DNA from: a virus
Strand: one strand, 5' to 3'
IMG/VR virus record: IMGVR_UViG_3300046010_002013
Location: 1-54,721 of that record
DNA length: 54,721 bases
Shown: positions 17,235 through 25,392 of the stretch, one piece after another
Position numbering within the stretch: the stretch's first letter is position 1
Layout of the letters: each line of letters opens with the position of its first letter
Notes under the pieces: generated by a model
Told to the model about the DNA's origin: nothing
Seen by the model: only the letters and a program-made list of their open reading frames with translations
The model's database searches: none
Translations under genes and position numbers: made by a program

Positions 17235-17710
17235 TATTTATACCTCGTTTCATAAAGCCATCGTGCCATGAGTAACGCCTCTGCTCGATCGCTGTGTTTT
17301 TTAAGATTAATAGGAGCTTCAGGGAACATACGCACAGCTAAAGACCGGCTTAATTCTTTGTCACTCGTAAGTTTGAAGTATTTTTTCCAAGTCGCCGGAG
17401 CAACGTAAACAGTTTCAAAACGACATGCAGCGATAGAAGACCGAGCACATCCGAAGCTATCTCCTAAGCTGAAAATAGAAGATGAACCTTGTCCTGGCAT
17501 CGCGTTGACACGCTCTAAAACAACGCACGTGAACTCAACAGCTGATGCGTGTTCTCTCAATATCGTAATAAGTCCGGCAGGGTCTACCTCGTTTTTAACG
17601 ACGCCAGAACCCTTAGCAACCGTGGGCATGTCTAAAACAGTTACAAACACGCCGTTGCTCAAGACGCCGATAGCGCCGGTGAGTCCTGGGTCAATACCGA
17701 TAGTTATCAT
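17234..17710 (-). CDS. RuvC-like Holliday junction resolvase
   Basis: The product has 158 residues. It shows the RuvC-type RNase H fold signature: IGIDPGLTGAIGV with D7, VVLERVNAMPGQG with E66, and the C-terminal KKHSDRAEALLMA with D141 and E144. A normal RuvC-like phage resolvase is about this size. It would cut four-way junctions to resolve branched replication intermediates before packaging. Its start overlaps the upstream nuclease stop (ATGA), and it belongs to a block with a PD-(D/E)XK nuclease, an SSB-like protein and a Sak4-like ATPase. Confidence 0.9.
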   Translation of the reverse strand: MITIGIDPGLTGAIGVLSNGVFVTVLDMPTVAKGSGVVKNEVDPAGLITILREHASAVEFTCVVLERVNAMPGQGSSSIFSLGDSFGCARSSIAACRFETVYVAPATWKKYFKLTSDKELSRSLAVRMFPEAPINLKKHSDRAEALLMARWLYETRYK

Positions 17711-18546
17711 AACGCCTCGTAATGTTCACAGCCTATGAGCTGTTTATCAATAGGTAGAGTTTCGCTGTCAAGTTCGCAAACCCAAGTGCCGTCAGTGTAA
17801 GGAACACATTGACTGCATGTGCGGCAATTTTTAAGCGGTTCTACGTTTTTAACACACACTTCTTTCATATCACAAAATTTACATCCGAAGCTATTTCCGT
17901 CATCGCTAATACCGGCGGGTCTGAGTCGAGCAGCAACCAGTTTATCTACTTTTTTGAGTAACTTTTCCTGCTCGACTTCGTCACGTTCTATAATTTCAAC
18001 GTGAAGTTTCTCATCATCTTTACACACACCAATGTAAAGCGCTCTGTCAAAATTAGCTAGTTTCATACTGATCTGAACTTGAGCGTAATGTAGAGGTTTT
18101 TCAGACTTAACACCTTTCTTTACTACTGATTCAAAATTCTTTTTATTATGAGTTTTGATTTCAAGTAACATAGCGTCATCGTAACCGCTCACACCTTTAA
18201 TTATACCATCAATTTTAGTTATAAAATGTTTACTGCTGTCTGTGTACTCAAATTGTTTATCGGTTTCTTCATTTTTGTCCCAAACTTGATACCCAGCGCG
18301 TCTCAAATCTTGAACCACTCTATCTTCCTGCCAGTGCCCTGTACCGAACAACCTAAGCATTCTACCTTCAAAGTTTTTTCGGTTAAATCCTCGCCAGTCT
18401 AACCATATGTTACGCGGACATTCTTCACCTATAAACGATGACCCGAGTCTGCCGAGGTAAATGTCTGGTTTTCTGTCTTCTAACTCATAACCGGCGTAAA
18501 TGCGATTGATAACGTCTAGTTCTGGTTTTACTGGTATAGCCACCAT
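17707..18546 (-). CDS. PD-(D/E)XK family exonuclease (Cas4/RecB-like)
   Basis: The product has 279 residues. The nuclease core is visible as KIDGIIKG (motif D), LLEIKTHNKKNF (E-x-K) and HYAQVQISMKLANFDRALYI (the Q-containing helix). A C-terminal cysteine-rich part (CKFCDMKEVCVKNVEPLKNCRTCSQC) could bind zinc or an iron-sulphur cluster, as in Cas4/AddB-type nucleases. It probably resects DNA ends for annealing by the Sak4-like protein. A minus-strand terminator lies between it and the upstream SSB-like gene, so its expression may be reduced relative to that gene. Confidence 0.85.
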   Translation of the reverse strand: MVAIPVKPELDVINRIYAGYELEDRKPDIYLGRLGSSFIGEECPRNIWLDWRGFNRKNFEGRMLRLFGTGHWQEDRVVQDLRRAGYQVWDKNEETDKQFEYTDSSKHFITKIDGIIKGVSGYDDAMLLEIKTHNKKNFESVVKKGVKSEKPLHYAQVQISMKLANFDRALYIGVCKDDEKLHVEIIERDEVEQEKLLKKVDKLVAARLRPAGISDDGNSFGCKFCDMKEVCVKNVEPLKNCRTCSQCVPYTDGTWVCELDSETLPIDKQLIGCEHYEAL

Positions 18547-18565
18547 GTCATGTCTCCTAAGTTAT

Positions 18566-18590
18566 AAAAAGAGAGGGCGTCGCCCTCTCT
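18566..18590 (-). terminator. Rho-independent terminator after the SSB-like gene (leftward)
   Basis: Read on the minus strand, a 9-bp stem AGAGAGGGC/GCCCTCTCT with a GAC loop is followed by TTTTTATA. In plus coordinates the stem arms are 18570-18578 and 18582-18590, with the A-run at 18566-18570. It probably attenuates transcription into the nuclease and resolvase genes. Confidence 0.82.
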
Positions 18591-18602
18591 CCTGAAGCTA
18601 AA

Positions 18603-19076
18603 TTAATCCCAAGGATTACCAGCTTTTGCTGCGGGAGCAGGCGCTGCTGCTTTCGGCGCGGGTTTTGCTGCTGACTCAAACAAAAAAGCGTTGATGCGGT
18701 TACCGTCAGCATAACCATTATTACCTTTCTCAATCGCGACATCTGCTTTAAACGGTTTCTCAAGTAACTTATCAGTGTCGTCTGCGTCTGGTTTACCGCA
18801 TGCAGCAGCCCAAGCTACGATTTGCTGACGACCTATACGCTGCGCTTTCTCACTGGGGTTGTTGATATTGAAATTTTGCCAGATCAATCTACCATCATAT
18901 TGACCTTTAACAACCTCAAATTTAACTTTAATATATGAGCCGTCTCCTTTGCTAGTAGCTTTCTCTTCAGCTTCTACAGCTTTTAGAAAATACTCTCCTG
19001 CGGGAATCGGATCAAATGAACCTTGTGCGCCGGTGTCTGGTGTTACTTCTGTTACGTCAAATCCAAATTTAGCCAT
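18603..19076 (-). CDS. DUF669-type single-stranded DNA-binding-like protein
   Basis: The product has 157 residues. It has the DUF669 pattern: FDPIPAGEYFLKAVEAEEKATSKG, then YIKVKFEVVKGQYDGRLIWQNFNI, then IGRQQIVAWAAACG. An Ala/Pro-rich linker leads to a C-terminal tip ending GNPWD, like the acidic tips of SSB proteins that recruit partners. It has an AGGAGC ribosome site. It sits between the Sak4-like ATPase and the nuclease, fitting a phage recombination module in which it coats single-stranded DNA. Confidence 0.83.
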   Translation of the reverse strand: MAKFGFDVTEVTPDTGAQGSFDPIPAGEYFLKAVEAEEKATSKGDGSYIKVKFEVVKGQYDGRLIWQNFNINNPSEKAQRIGRQQIVAWAAACGKPDADDTDKLLEKPFKADVAIEKGNNGYADGNRINAFLFESAAKPAPKAAAPAPAAKAGNPWD

Positions 19077-19091
19077 GATATGTGCTCCTAG

Positions 19092-19832
19092 TTATTTAAT
19101 GATTGGTAATAATTTTTCAAGATTTTCGATAGTCATCTCAATATCTTCAGGACATGAATATCTATTTTTTGCAGCAAACGCGGGATTTTCTACAAAGTGA
19201 AGCAATCGCTCACCAGTAGTAACGCCGCGTGATTTCTGAGCATTAAAACCTGCATCAGATTTACGAATAATCACTTTAAATGCAGCAAACGCAAGTACGT
19301 CTGCCCACTCTTGTAACAAGGCGTTACAGCGATTAGGTAACTTGGGTTGATAACGATCGTACGGTTCAGTGCGAGGGTCTTCAAATTTAACAACGGCAGT
19401 ATGAGCAATCAAAACTACATTCATACGGCGTTTTGCACGTAATGCGTCTAAACCTTGTAGTATTTCACGGAACTCTTCAGCAACGTACATTTGACTTTTG
19501 CCGAATGCGAGATCTTTTGCGTCATGACTTGACTCAACACCACGAGTGATTAACGGCTCTACTAACCAGTCTACTGAGTCAATGACGACCGTTTTAAAGT
19601 CGTGATCTTCTTTGATCAAAGTTTTAATACTTTCAACGACGTCTTCTATCGTGTTTGCACGCGGAAAACTGACGACATCAAGTGAGTCTAATCCGTCTTC
19701 TGTACTTATAAAAATAGGATTAGGAAATTTACTCGCTAAAGTAGATTTACCGATACCGTGTCCACCGTATATGCAAATACGAGCGGGGACGTCTTGTTTG
19801 CCTTTTCTGAGCGTTTCTTGCCAATTTGACAT
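19092..19832 (-). CDS. Sak4-like RecA-fold ATPase (single-strand annealing/recombination)
   Basis: The product has 246 residues. It shows Walker A GGHGIGKST (residues 23-31) and Walker B TVVIDSVDWL (D85), followed by the sensor-like NVVLIAHTAVVKF. This matches the phage AAA_24/Sak4-like group, usually encoded with an SSB-like protein, as here. It likely promotes annealing or strand exchange in replication and repair. A clear GAGGAG ribosome site precedes the ATG. The distinction from other RecA-fold phage ATPases rests on length, motif spacing and neighbours. Confidence 0.85.
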   Translation of the reverse strand: MSNWQETLRKGKQDVPARICIYGGHGIGKSTLASKFPNPIFISTEDGLDSLDVVSFPRANTIEDVVESIKTLIKEDHDFKTVVIDSVDWLVEPLITRGVESSHDAKDLAFGKSQMYVAEEFREILQGLDALRAKRRMNVVLIAHTAVVKFEDPRTEPYDRYQPKLPNRCNALLQEWADVLAFAAFKVIIRKSDAGFNAQKSRGVTTGERLLHFVENPAFAAKNRYSCPEDIEMTIENLEKLLPIIK

Positions 19833-19857
19833 GTTTGTTCTCCTCTAATTGAAGCGG

Positions 19858-20211
19858 TTAGTCGTCCGCTGTTTCATCATTAAAATTACCACTATTAAAC
19901 ATTTCCCAGTGCTGAGGTACATATTGAAACGAATTACGATCCCAACTCAACACATTAATCGTATCATCTAACTCAGTTATAATCGACATGCAAACGCCGC
20001 AAAGCGTAGGATCGCCGATCATCAATAAATAATCTCCTGCTCTCCAGTCTTTCAAAACTCTACGAGCTTTAGAAATCATATTAGGAGTATTGTACGGTTT
20101 CTTCGGGTTTCCGAATACGGCTCTAAGTACTCCGTATCTTTTAGCGTCTGATAGATCTTTGTTGTTATCAACTTGAACTACGAACACTGTTTTTTGATTT
20201 GTATCATTCAT
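19858..20211 (-). CDS. Hypothetical protein between polymerase and Sak4-like gene
   Basis: The product has 117 residues. Its start overlaps the polymerase 3' end by 8 bp. The sequence is soluble and mixed alpha/beta (KTVFVVQVDNNKDLSDAKRYG; RAGDYLLMIGDPTLCGVCMSIITELDDTINVLSWD), with an acidic C-terminus. The DYLLMIGDP segment looks like a core strand. No family is recognised. Its location suggests a replication or recombination accessory role. Confidence 0.72.
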   Translation of the reverse strand: MNDTNQKTVFVVQVDNNKDLSDAKRYGVLRAVFGNPKKPYNTPNMISKARRVLKDWRAGDYLLMIGDPTLCGVCMSIITELDDTINVLSWDRNSFQYVPQHWEMFNSGNFNDETADD

Positions 20212-22039
20212 TTTTACGTTTCCTAGTTTTCTTAGGTGGAGGAGCTATTAATTGTAATTGCTCTGCTGTTAAATAATTTGAACAACCCACAGCCACCGCT
20301 ATTTTTATCGCCTCTTTAACATACCATTCATAATCTAAATCCTCAGGATGTTTAATTTTATCAAGTAACGTCATACAAGCCTTTGCACCTTCTGTTTTAG
20401 GCACTTTATTACCGTTTGACGCGTATTTTATCGGTTCGTTATCCGTATCTGTAGATTGATACCAACGTACCACTTTACCTAGGTAAACACCGTTTTGCTG
20501 CCCGCCGCCGGTCACGTTACGAGCACTGATGAAATCAGTGAACGGCGCGTTATAAATAGTAGACTCAAAAGATGACCCGTGAGCTAACCATTGACCTACA
20601 GCGTCCGCTGAAACTTGAGCTGTCGGGTTTTTTCTAAGTGATAAGGATGCGTAAATACCTTTAACTTTCAACTGTCTATTTTGCTTGATCGCTATGTAAT
20701 TATTAACGTCTTTCATAGCTAAAGCTCGATAGTAAGTGTACTCAAAGTTAAACTTAGAAATTTTACTAAATTCATCTACTATTTTTTCTACTAACGTTTT
20801 CTGATCTTTTTTAAAGAAGATAGCAATACCGTCAGTATTAGCAGAAAGCGTGACAATTTCTGCTGTTTCAAGCCACTCAATCAACATGAGCAGTGTAAAT
20901 TGCCCTGTCAATGTTACTGCTAGCATCAAATCAGGAGAGTACAACACTGAGTGTTTACTAGCTAGTTTACCGAACGTACCGTTTAACGAAATTTTAAGAG
21001 TAGCGTCCGTCGTTTTATCACCTGATCTTTTAGCTTCAAGACGCTGCTCATAAATTTTACGATACTCATCTACGAACTGTTTACCTAATAACGCAGGGAC
21101 AAATCCGCATTCTAAGATAATACTAGGATAAAAAGAAGCCGCGTCAATGTCACATATGTAATCTTCTCCTGCTATGTGACACACTTTTTTATCGTGAACG
21201 CTATGAACTCCACCTACTCCTAGTTGATAAGAACCCGTACCGAAACTTATAATTTCAGATCCTAAAAACTCAGGTAATTTAACATGACCGGTCACTGGGT
21301 TCATTTCAAAAACATGACTCGCTGTTTTATCTAAAAGCTGTTGAAGTTTAAAAGTTTTAAATTTCAAAAACGAAGGCGGTGTATATTGTATCGTTTCTGG
21401 TATTTTATTCTTAGTATACTTCAAACCCATACTAGTCACGTACGCAGCTTCTGCCATTTGAGCGTCAGATTTACTACGCATATCTACTTTGTACCTACGA
21501 CTCATTTCAACTCTAAGCAACACTTCACTTTCAAGTTGTTTGAGTAATTCTTCAGTCGTGTCAACGTCATTGTGACAATATTCTAATATCTCTGTTTCTT
21601 GATCTTCAGTTATCATGTCAGTATGAGCTATCGGCATGTCTTGTAACTTAGGCATGTGCATTCTTGCGCCATACGCTTTCAAACCGACAAAAGAAGGTGA
21701 CACTTCTATCAAATCTATATTATCTCCCATGACGTCAAATAAATCAAATTTACGCATAGCTTCCCAGTATCTCAAACGATTATTGATCACATCGTCAGCT
21801 ATGCGTTTTATTTCAATTTCAGATCTACCCGCACAAAAGGCAGCTACAATAATGTTATCAAATGATCGACTGTTAAAACCGACTAACGTCTCAGCATTTG
21901 AGTTTATAAATGATTTTAATTTTTCGGGAGCGCCTGTTTCGTGACGCCATAAATCAAACCATTCCCCAGTTTCTATGTTTTTAGCGCAAAACAGAGTCCG
22001 GTTGGGTAACGTCTCCGTATCAAACGCCCACGTACTCAT
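20204..22039 (-). CDS. Family B DNA polymerase with 3'-5' exonuclease
   Basis: The product has 611 residues from the ATG at 22039, chosen because it overlaps the DUF3310 stop (ATGA); the longer frame to 22063 adds only eight residues inside that gene. The exonuclease motifs are FDTET (D7, E9), VGFNSRSFDN (N56, D61) and YCHNDVD (Y154, D158). The polymerase motifs are A: DAASFYPSII (D299); B: KISLNGTFG (K349, N353, with Phe for the usual Tyr); and C: SANTDGI (N401-T-D403-G). In motif C the usual first Asp is Asn, but the second Asp, the main metal ligand, is kept. At 611 residues it is compact, and the C-terminus is basic (KKTRKRKNE). It is the replicative polymerase and may have to copy modified templates. 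Confidence 0.92.
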   Translation of the reverse strand: MSTWAFDTETLPNRTLFCAKNIETGEWFDLWRHETGAPEKLKSFINSNAETLVGFNSRSFDNIIVAAFCAGRSEIEIKRIADDVINNRLRYWEAMRKFDLFDVMGDNIDLIEVSPSFVGLKAYGARMHMPKLQDMPIAHTDMITEDQETEILEYCHNDVDTTEELLKQLESEVLLRVEMSRRYKVDMRSKSDAQMAEAAYVTSMGLKYTKNKIPETIQYTPPSFLKFKTFKLQQLLDKTASHVFEMNPVTGHVKLPEFLGSEIISFGTGSYQLGVGGVHSVHDKKVCHIAGEDYICDIDAASFYPSIILECGFVPALLGKQFVDEYRKIYEQRLEAKRSGDKTTDATLKISLNGTFGKLASKHSVLYSPDLMLAVTLTGQFTLLMLIEWLETAEIVTLSANTDGIAIFFKKDQKTLVEKIVDEFSKISKFNFEYTYYRALAMKDVNNYIAIKQNRQLKVKGIYASLSLRKNPTAQVSADAVGQWLAHGSSFESTIYNAPFTDFISARNVTGGGQQNGVYLGKVVRWYQSTDTDNEPIKYASNGNKVPKTEGAKACMTLLDKIKHPEDLDYEWYVKEAIKIAVAVGCSNYLTAEQLQLIAPPPKKTRKRKNE

Positions 22040-22299
22040 CGGTCTTGATCCACGTATCCGCACATATCTACTAACTCATTTTCAACGCGATTTGTTTCTA
22101 TTTCGATGAGTTTTTCAAGATAGTGTATCGCTTTGTTTAAATCTTGAACAGGATTGCCTTTCAAATAACAACGCTCAATATACTTCGTTGCGCAACCCTG
22201 AAAATAATTTAAATTAAGTCGATTAACACGATCCCAATGCTCTTCTCCGCCTCGTTTGTAATGCGTACCGCCGATTTGTTTTTGATTAGCAGCACTCAT
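22036..22299 (-). CDS. DUF3310 family protein
   Basis: The product has 87 residues and carries the DUF3310 signature: QIGGTHYKRGGEEHWDRVNRLNLNYFQGCATKYIERCYLKG, then LNKAIHYLEKLIEIE. It overlaps the HD gene by 4 bp upstream and the polymerase start downstream, so the three are coupled. In other phages DUF3310 proteins sit in nucleotide-metabolism regions, and their biochemical role is not established. It might bind nucleotides, but this is inference. Confidence 0.88.
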   Translation of the reverse strand: MSAANQKQIGGTHYKRGGEEHWDRVNRLNLNYFQGCATKYIERCYLKGNPVQDLNKAIHYLEKLIEIETNRVENELVDMCGYVDQDR

Positions 22300-22784
22300 G
22301 CTCCGTACTCCTTAATTAAGTTAAAAATCTGCCGTTCTCTACCGTCTAATGACATTTCTTCAGCATAGCTAATGTATCGGTCAAATATAGAGCGCATACG
22401 TTTATTACCTAGTGAAAGTTCACGTGCGCAAAACAAAGCGCCTTGAGCTATATCAGACAATTTTAAAACACGTTTGTCTTCAGCTGACAATTTAGGCATA
22501 TAAATACCGACATTACTCATGAGACGTTCTTCTAACTCATCAACTCTTCCTCCGATACCGAACTCTCTTTTTGCAGGAGAAGGTATGTCACCGGTTTGAT
22601 GCTCTGCAAGGTCATGACAAAGTGCCGCAAATAAAAGGTCACGATCAGCGTCTGGTTTGAAAATCAAACAAAGCATAGCCACGCCGTGTGAATGATGACC
22701 GACAGTTTCAGAAATTAAAGTAGTGACGGTGTGATAACGCTTTACTTCAGCACCTGCGATGATAAAATCTAGTGTTTCTTTCAT
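22296..22784 (-). CDS. HD-domain 5'-deoxynucleotidase (YfbR-like)
   Basis: The product has 162 residues. The HD metal site is visible as HHSHGVA (H33), LCHDLAEHQTGD (H57, D58, E61, D66) followed by PSPAKRE, and a later KLSDIAQGALF aspartate. The spacing is that of YfbR-type enzymes, which remove phosphate from deoxynucleoside monophosphates. It has its own upstream promoter. Next to a thymidylate-synthase-family gene and a hypermodification cassette, it could remove dTMP so that 5-hydroxymethyl-dUMP enters DNA. That substrate is inference; family members act on several dNMPs. Confidence 0.84.
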   Translation of the reverse strand: MKETLDFIIAGAEVKRYHTVTTLISETVGHHSHGVAMLCLIFKPDADRDLLFAALCHDLAEHQTGDIPSPAKREFGIGGRVDELEERLMSNVGIYMPKLSAEDKRVLKLSDIAQGALFCARELSLGNKRMRSIFDRYISYAEEMSLDGRERQIFNLIKEYGA

Positions 22785-22815
22785 AAAGTTCTCCAGTTAG
22801 TAGTTATGTTTAAAA

Positions 22816-22844
22816 ATTATAGTCATGTTTTTACGTAAAAGCAA
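22816..22844 (-). promoter_or_regulatory. Sigma70-like promoter for HD-DUF3310-polymerase
   Basis: On the minus strand a -35 TTGCTT (plus positions 22839-22844) and a perfect -10 TATAAT (22816-22821) are separated by 17 bp, with the HD start codon about 32 bp further on. The palindrome TTTTACGTAAAA (22829-22840) overlaps the spacer and -35, so it may be an operator. The promoter lies in the 61-bp gap after the modification cassette. Confidence 0.68.
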
Positions 22845-22845
22845 A

Positions 22846-23898
22846 TTATTTTCTATCATATGTCGAACTCAAAATAGAATTTACTTTATTCATTTCAACG
22901 CTGTTTTCTAATATACGTTGTTTTTTATCTCGACGATCTATCCACTCAAAAGCAGCACGTCTCCAATCATCTGCTTGTATCTTTGCCGCGTAGCATTTAC
23001 CGTCTCCCACGCCTGTTTTTCTCATTTTACTGATCATAGCTAACGGATGAGCAACTTGCCAGAAAAATGGGTTTGCATACCGAATACGCTCATTAAACGG
23101 GTCTTGACAAAACAGTTCACACTCAAATAAAAACAATTTGTATTCACTATTGAGCAGTATCGGCTTCGGTCTGACGACACCGGTAAGGTAATAGTCATAT
23201 TCTTTTGCGTTCGGCGGTACAGATAAATAATTACCGATGTCGTAAAGCTCAGTGTAAAGGTGTAAATTGTTAGACATTTGACGATAAACACCGACATGCA
23301 TACTCAAAGCAGCTGCTACAAACTCTTGAAGAAAGCTGAAATGAACAGCATTAGCACCATAAGCTCCCCACCAAATGTCGTTACTACGGTTGAAAACCGT
23401 CATATTTAATCTGTTATTGTGGATATCAAATACGATTTGAGTGTTACACGCTTTGTCTTTTGTCTTTTTGTGTAAATCGTCTGAGTCCCACATTTGAATA
23501 ACGGCTTGACGACTGTTGGGTTCACGACGTAGCAACTTTATCACTTCATCAATTTGATCGAATCCAAAGTGTTTACGCCATCGATACCCATAAGCAGCGT
23601 TGAACACTTTTGTGTCATCAGAAAAATCAGCCATTCTTTTATTAAATTGCTGTAAAAATGAAACATCATTACGACCGGCAAGCATCCATATCGACTCCAT
23701 CAAATGGAATATAGGGTTGGCGTCTCTTTTCTTGTCAAATAAAACGCGCTCACAAGGATAACGATACGTCGTCAACACGGTTTCAGGAAACACTAACGCC
23801 GGTCCGTTACGAGTGTCTTCCGGTTTTAAATTAAGCGTTTTGAGATTCCAAAATATCTCACTAAATGCTTGATTAACATTACGAACGTTAATTTCCAT
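22846..23898 (-). CDS. Thymidylate-synthase-family enzyme, likely dUMP hydroxymethylase
   Basis: The product has 350 residues. Thymidylate-synthase features are a catalytic-cysteine region DKACNTQIVF (C151), the phosphate-binding SRQAVIQMW (R130), and RSNDIWWGAYGANAVHFSFLQE (171-192). The Asn near position 183 probably matches the pyrimidine-binding Asn of the family, which favours dUMP over dCMP. The RSND-x3-G-x-Y-G-A-N variant and the neighbours suggest the branch that transfers a hydroxymethyl group to make 5-hmdUMP rather than dTMP. It is the last gene of the hypermodification cassette. A plain phage thymidylate synthase remains possible; enzyme assays or DNA mass spectrometry would decide. 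Confidence 0.8.
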   Translation of the reverse strand: MEINVRNVNQAFSEIFWNLKTLNLKPEDTRNGPALVFPETVLTTYRYPCERVLFDKKRDANPIFHLMESIWMLAGRNDVSFLQQFNKRMADFSDDTKVFNAAYGYRWRKHFGFDQIDEVIKLLRREPNSRQAVIQMWDSDDLHKKTKDKACNTQIVFDIHNNRLNMTVFNRSNDIWWGAYGANAVHFSFLQEFVAAALSMHVGVYRQMSNNLHLYTELYDIGNYLSVPPNAKEYDYYLTGVVRPKPILLNSEYKLFLFECELFCQDPFNERIRYANPFFWQVAHPLAMISKMRKTGVGDGKCYAAKIQADDWRRAAFEWIDRRDKKQRILENSVEMNKVNSILSSTYDRK

Positions 23899-23900
23899 AA

Positions 23901-24818
23901 TTAAAACTCCGTTTCTGGTCTGTATTGTGTTTTTGGTTTACCTTCATTTAAAACTGTTCGACAGTATTTACTGTACTCACACATGCAGTTTTGAACATCG
24001 TGAAGCGTCATGTCATCTATTTCTAAAACATCAAGTATTAATTTAAATATTTGACGTAGTTTTAGATTAAACTCTTCTTGAGTCCAACCAGCGGTCGGTG
24101 CTCTGTTAAACAAATAATTTAAACCGCGTGAACTTCCAGGACCTATCGGAGCGTACGTAAATAGATCATCAGCAAAACATAAATGCTTCGTTGAGTATGT
24201 CAAATCAGCAGCAACTTGACCGGCTATAAATGTACTTATACCGAAGCATCTACTCATAGCGTTCACAAACCGTTCAATCGTAAGACCGTCACCTTGCAGT
24301 GTTTTTTGAATATCATCTGCTTTTAAAACAGCGTCACCGAGTATATATTTTGCCACGGCTCTTGACTTATTGCCTCCTGGCTCCATCTTTGTCGGATAAA
24401 GCATGTACGCGCCGGAATACACTTTGCTGCCGGTTTCTTTTAAAGACTCTAATACTGACTCAAAAAGCTCTGCATCAAACTCAGAAGGCGAACACGGAAT
24501 AACGCTATTTTCCCAAAGAGCCGCGATAGTAGGTGGCCAGTTAATAAGTCTAACGATCAGAAGGGTAAACCACAAATCTGCTCGATCTTCATAAACATCA
24601 ATTATGTTTTCTATGATCCACTTAGAAACACGGTCATCACTACGATGAATGTTAGTAAATTTATATTTATCTAATACGACGTCAGCAGTCCAAGGATGTT
24701 CATACCCGTTTTCACGGGCGATACGTATAGCTTCTCTTTCCCAGATAAAATACAACAACCCTTCAAGAGATCGAACAGTTTCCGGCGTTGGGCGCGGGTA
24801 TGGGCATTCATCTATCAT
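23901..24818 (-). CDS. 5-hmdU DNA kinase helical-domain protein (DNA base hypermodification)
   Basis: The product has 305 residues. The N-terminal region matches the helical (DNA-glycosylase-like) domain of 5-hydroxymethyl-dU DNA kinases: LLYFIWEREAIRIARENG, HPWTADVVLDKYKFTNIH and RSDDRVSKWIIENII. Later conserved parts include AAD near 'IAGQVAADLTYS' and YAPIGPGSSRGLNYL. The family was defined computationally as alpha-glutamyl/putrescinyl-thymine pyrophosphorylase-related and later placed in thymidine hypermodification. It overlaps the P-loop kinase gene by 11 bp. I infer that this protein binds DNA and presents the flipped 5-hmdU to the kinase. In some phages the two parts are one protein; here they are separate genes. 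Confidence 0.8.
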   Translation of the reverse strand: MIDECPYPRPTPETVRSLEGLLYFIWEREAIRIARENGYEHPWTADVVLDKYKFTNIHRSDDRVSKWIIENIIDVYEDRADLWFTLLIVRLINWPPTIAALWENSVIPCSPSEFDAELFESVLESLKETGSKVYSGAYMLYPTKMEPGGNKSRAVAKYILGDAVLKADDIQKTLQGDGLTIERFVNAMSRCFGISTFIAGQVAADLTYSTKHLCFADDLFTYAPIGPGSSRGLNYLFNRAPTAGWTQEEFNLKLRQIFKLILDVLEIDDMTLHDVQNCMCEYSKYCRTVLNEGKPKTQYRPETEF

Positions 24819-25392
24819 TTTCGTATTCTCTAATTATTTTAAGTAAAAGTTCATGAGTGTTTGTGTGATCTATAAGACGCACATCATACCCACCGGCGTT
24901 TTTTAAATTTTTATAACAGTTAACGACAGAGTCAAATTTATCAATCAAATTTTTAGGGTTAAACTCTTTGTCATTACCGGCAGCTAATCGTCTAGATCTA
25001 ACGCGCTCAATACAAAGTTCCTTAGGGGTGTCTAAAAAAGCGTAAACGTCACACTCAGTAGGATGAATCGTTTGTGTCACTTGACCGGCTAAGCCACTCG
25101 CAGAAACTAAAGCACCTTCGTAAATCACATGACCGTACTGATGCGCTCTCATTATTCTATCTGCTATTTCTGCTTGCGTGTTTATAGAGTCAGTACCGCC
25201 GCAAACATTGTCGTATTTACCGATAACGTAAAGTGGAACAAATATACCTGCTTCTGATAAATCTAATCTATAACCGGCTATTTTGTTATTTGTTTTTAAC
25301 ACTTCACTCGGATACGTGTTTATAAACTGACGCACTGCTGTCGTTTTACCAGAACCGAAAGTGCCAGCAACTCGCAATATAATTTGCTTCAT
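24808..25392 (-). CDS. P-loop kinase, putative 5-hmdU DNA kinase
   Basis: The product has 194 residues. Walker A is GTFGSGKTT (residues 10-18). A strand ending VIYEGALVSASGL (about 88-100) resembles the substrate lid/Walker B region, and CIERVRSRRLAAGN (about 127-140) is an arginine-rich lid. The fold is that of nucleoside/nucleotide kinases. Overlaps with the helical-domain gene and with the amino acid:DNA transferase gene indicate a shared pathway: phosphorylation of 5-hydroxymethyl-dU within DNA, activating it for attack by an amino acid. The biochemical role comes from the family context of thymidine hypermodification; the sequence alone shows only a P-loop kinase. Confidence 0.78.
   Translation of the reverse strand: MKQIILRVAGTFGSGKTTAVRQFINTYPSEVLKTNNKIAGYRLDLSEAGIFVPLYVIGKYDNVCGGTDSINTQAEIADRIMRAHQYGHVIYEGALVSASGLAGQVTQTIHPTECDVYAFLDTPKELCIERVRSRRLAAGNDKEFNPKNLIDKFDSVVNCYKNLKNAGGYDVRLIDHTNTHELLLKIIREYENDR

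Noticed and set aside
22846-23898. dCMP hydroxymethylase
   Set aside because: The pyrimidine-binding position reads Asn rather than the Asp usual for dCMP enzymes, and the neighbouring genes act on thymidine-type bases.
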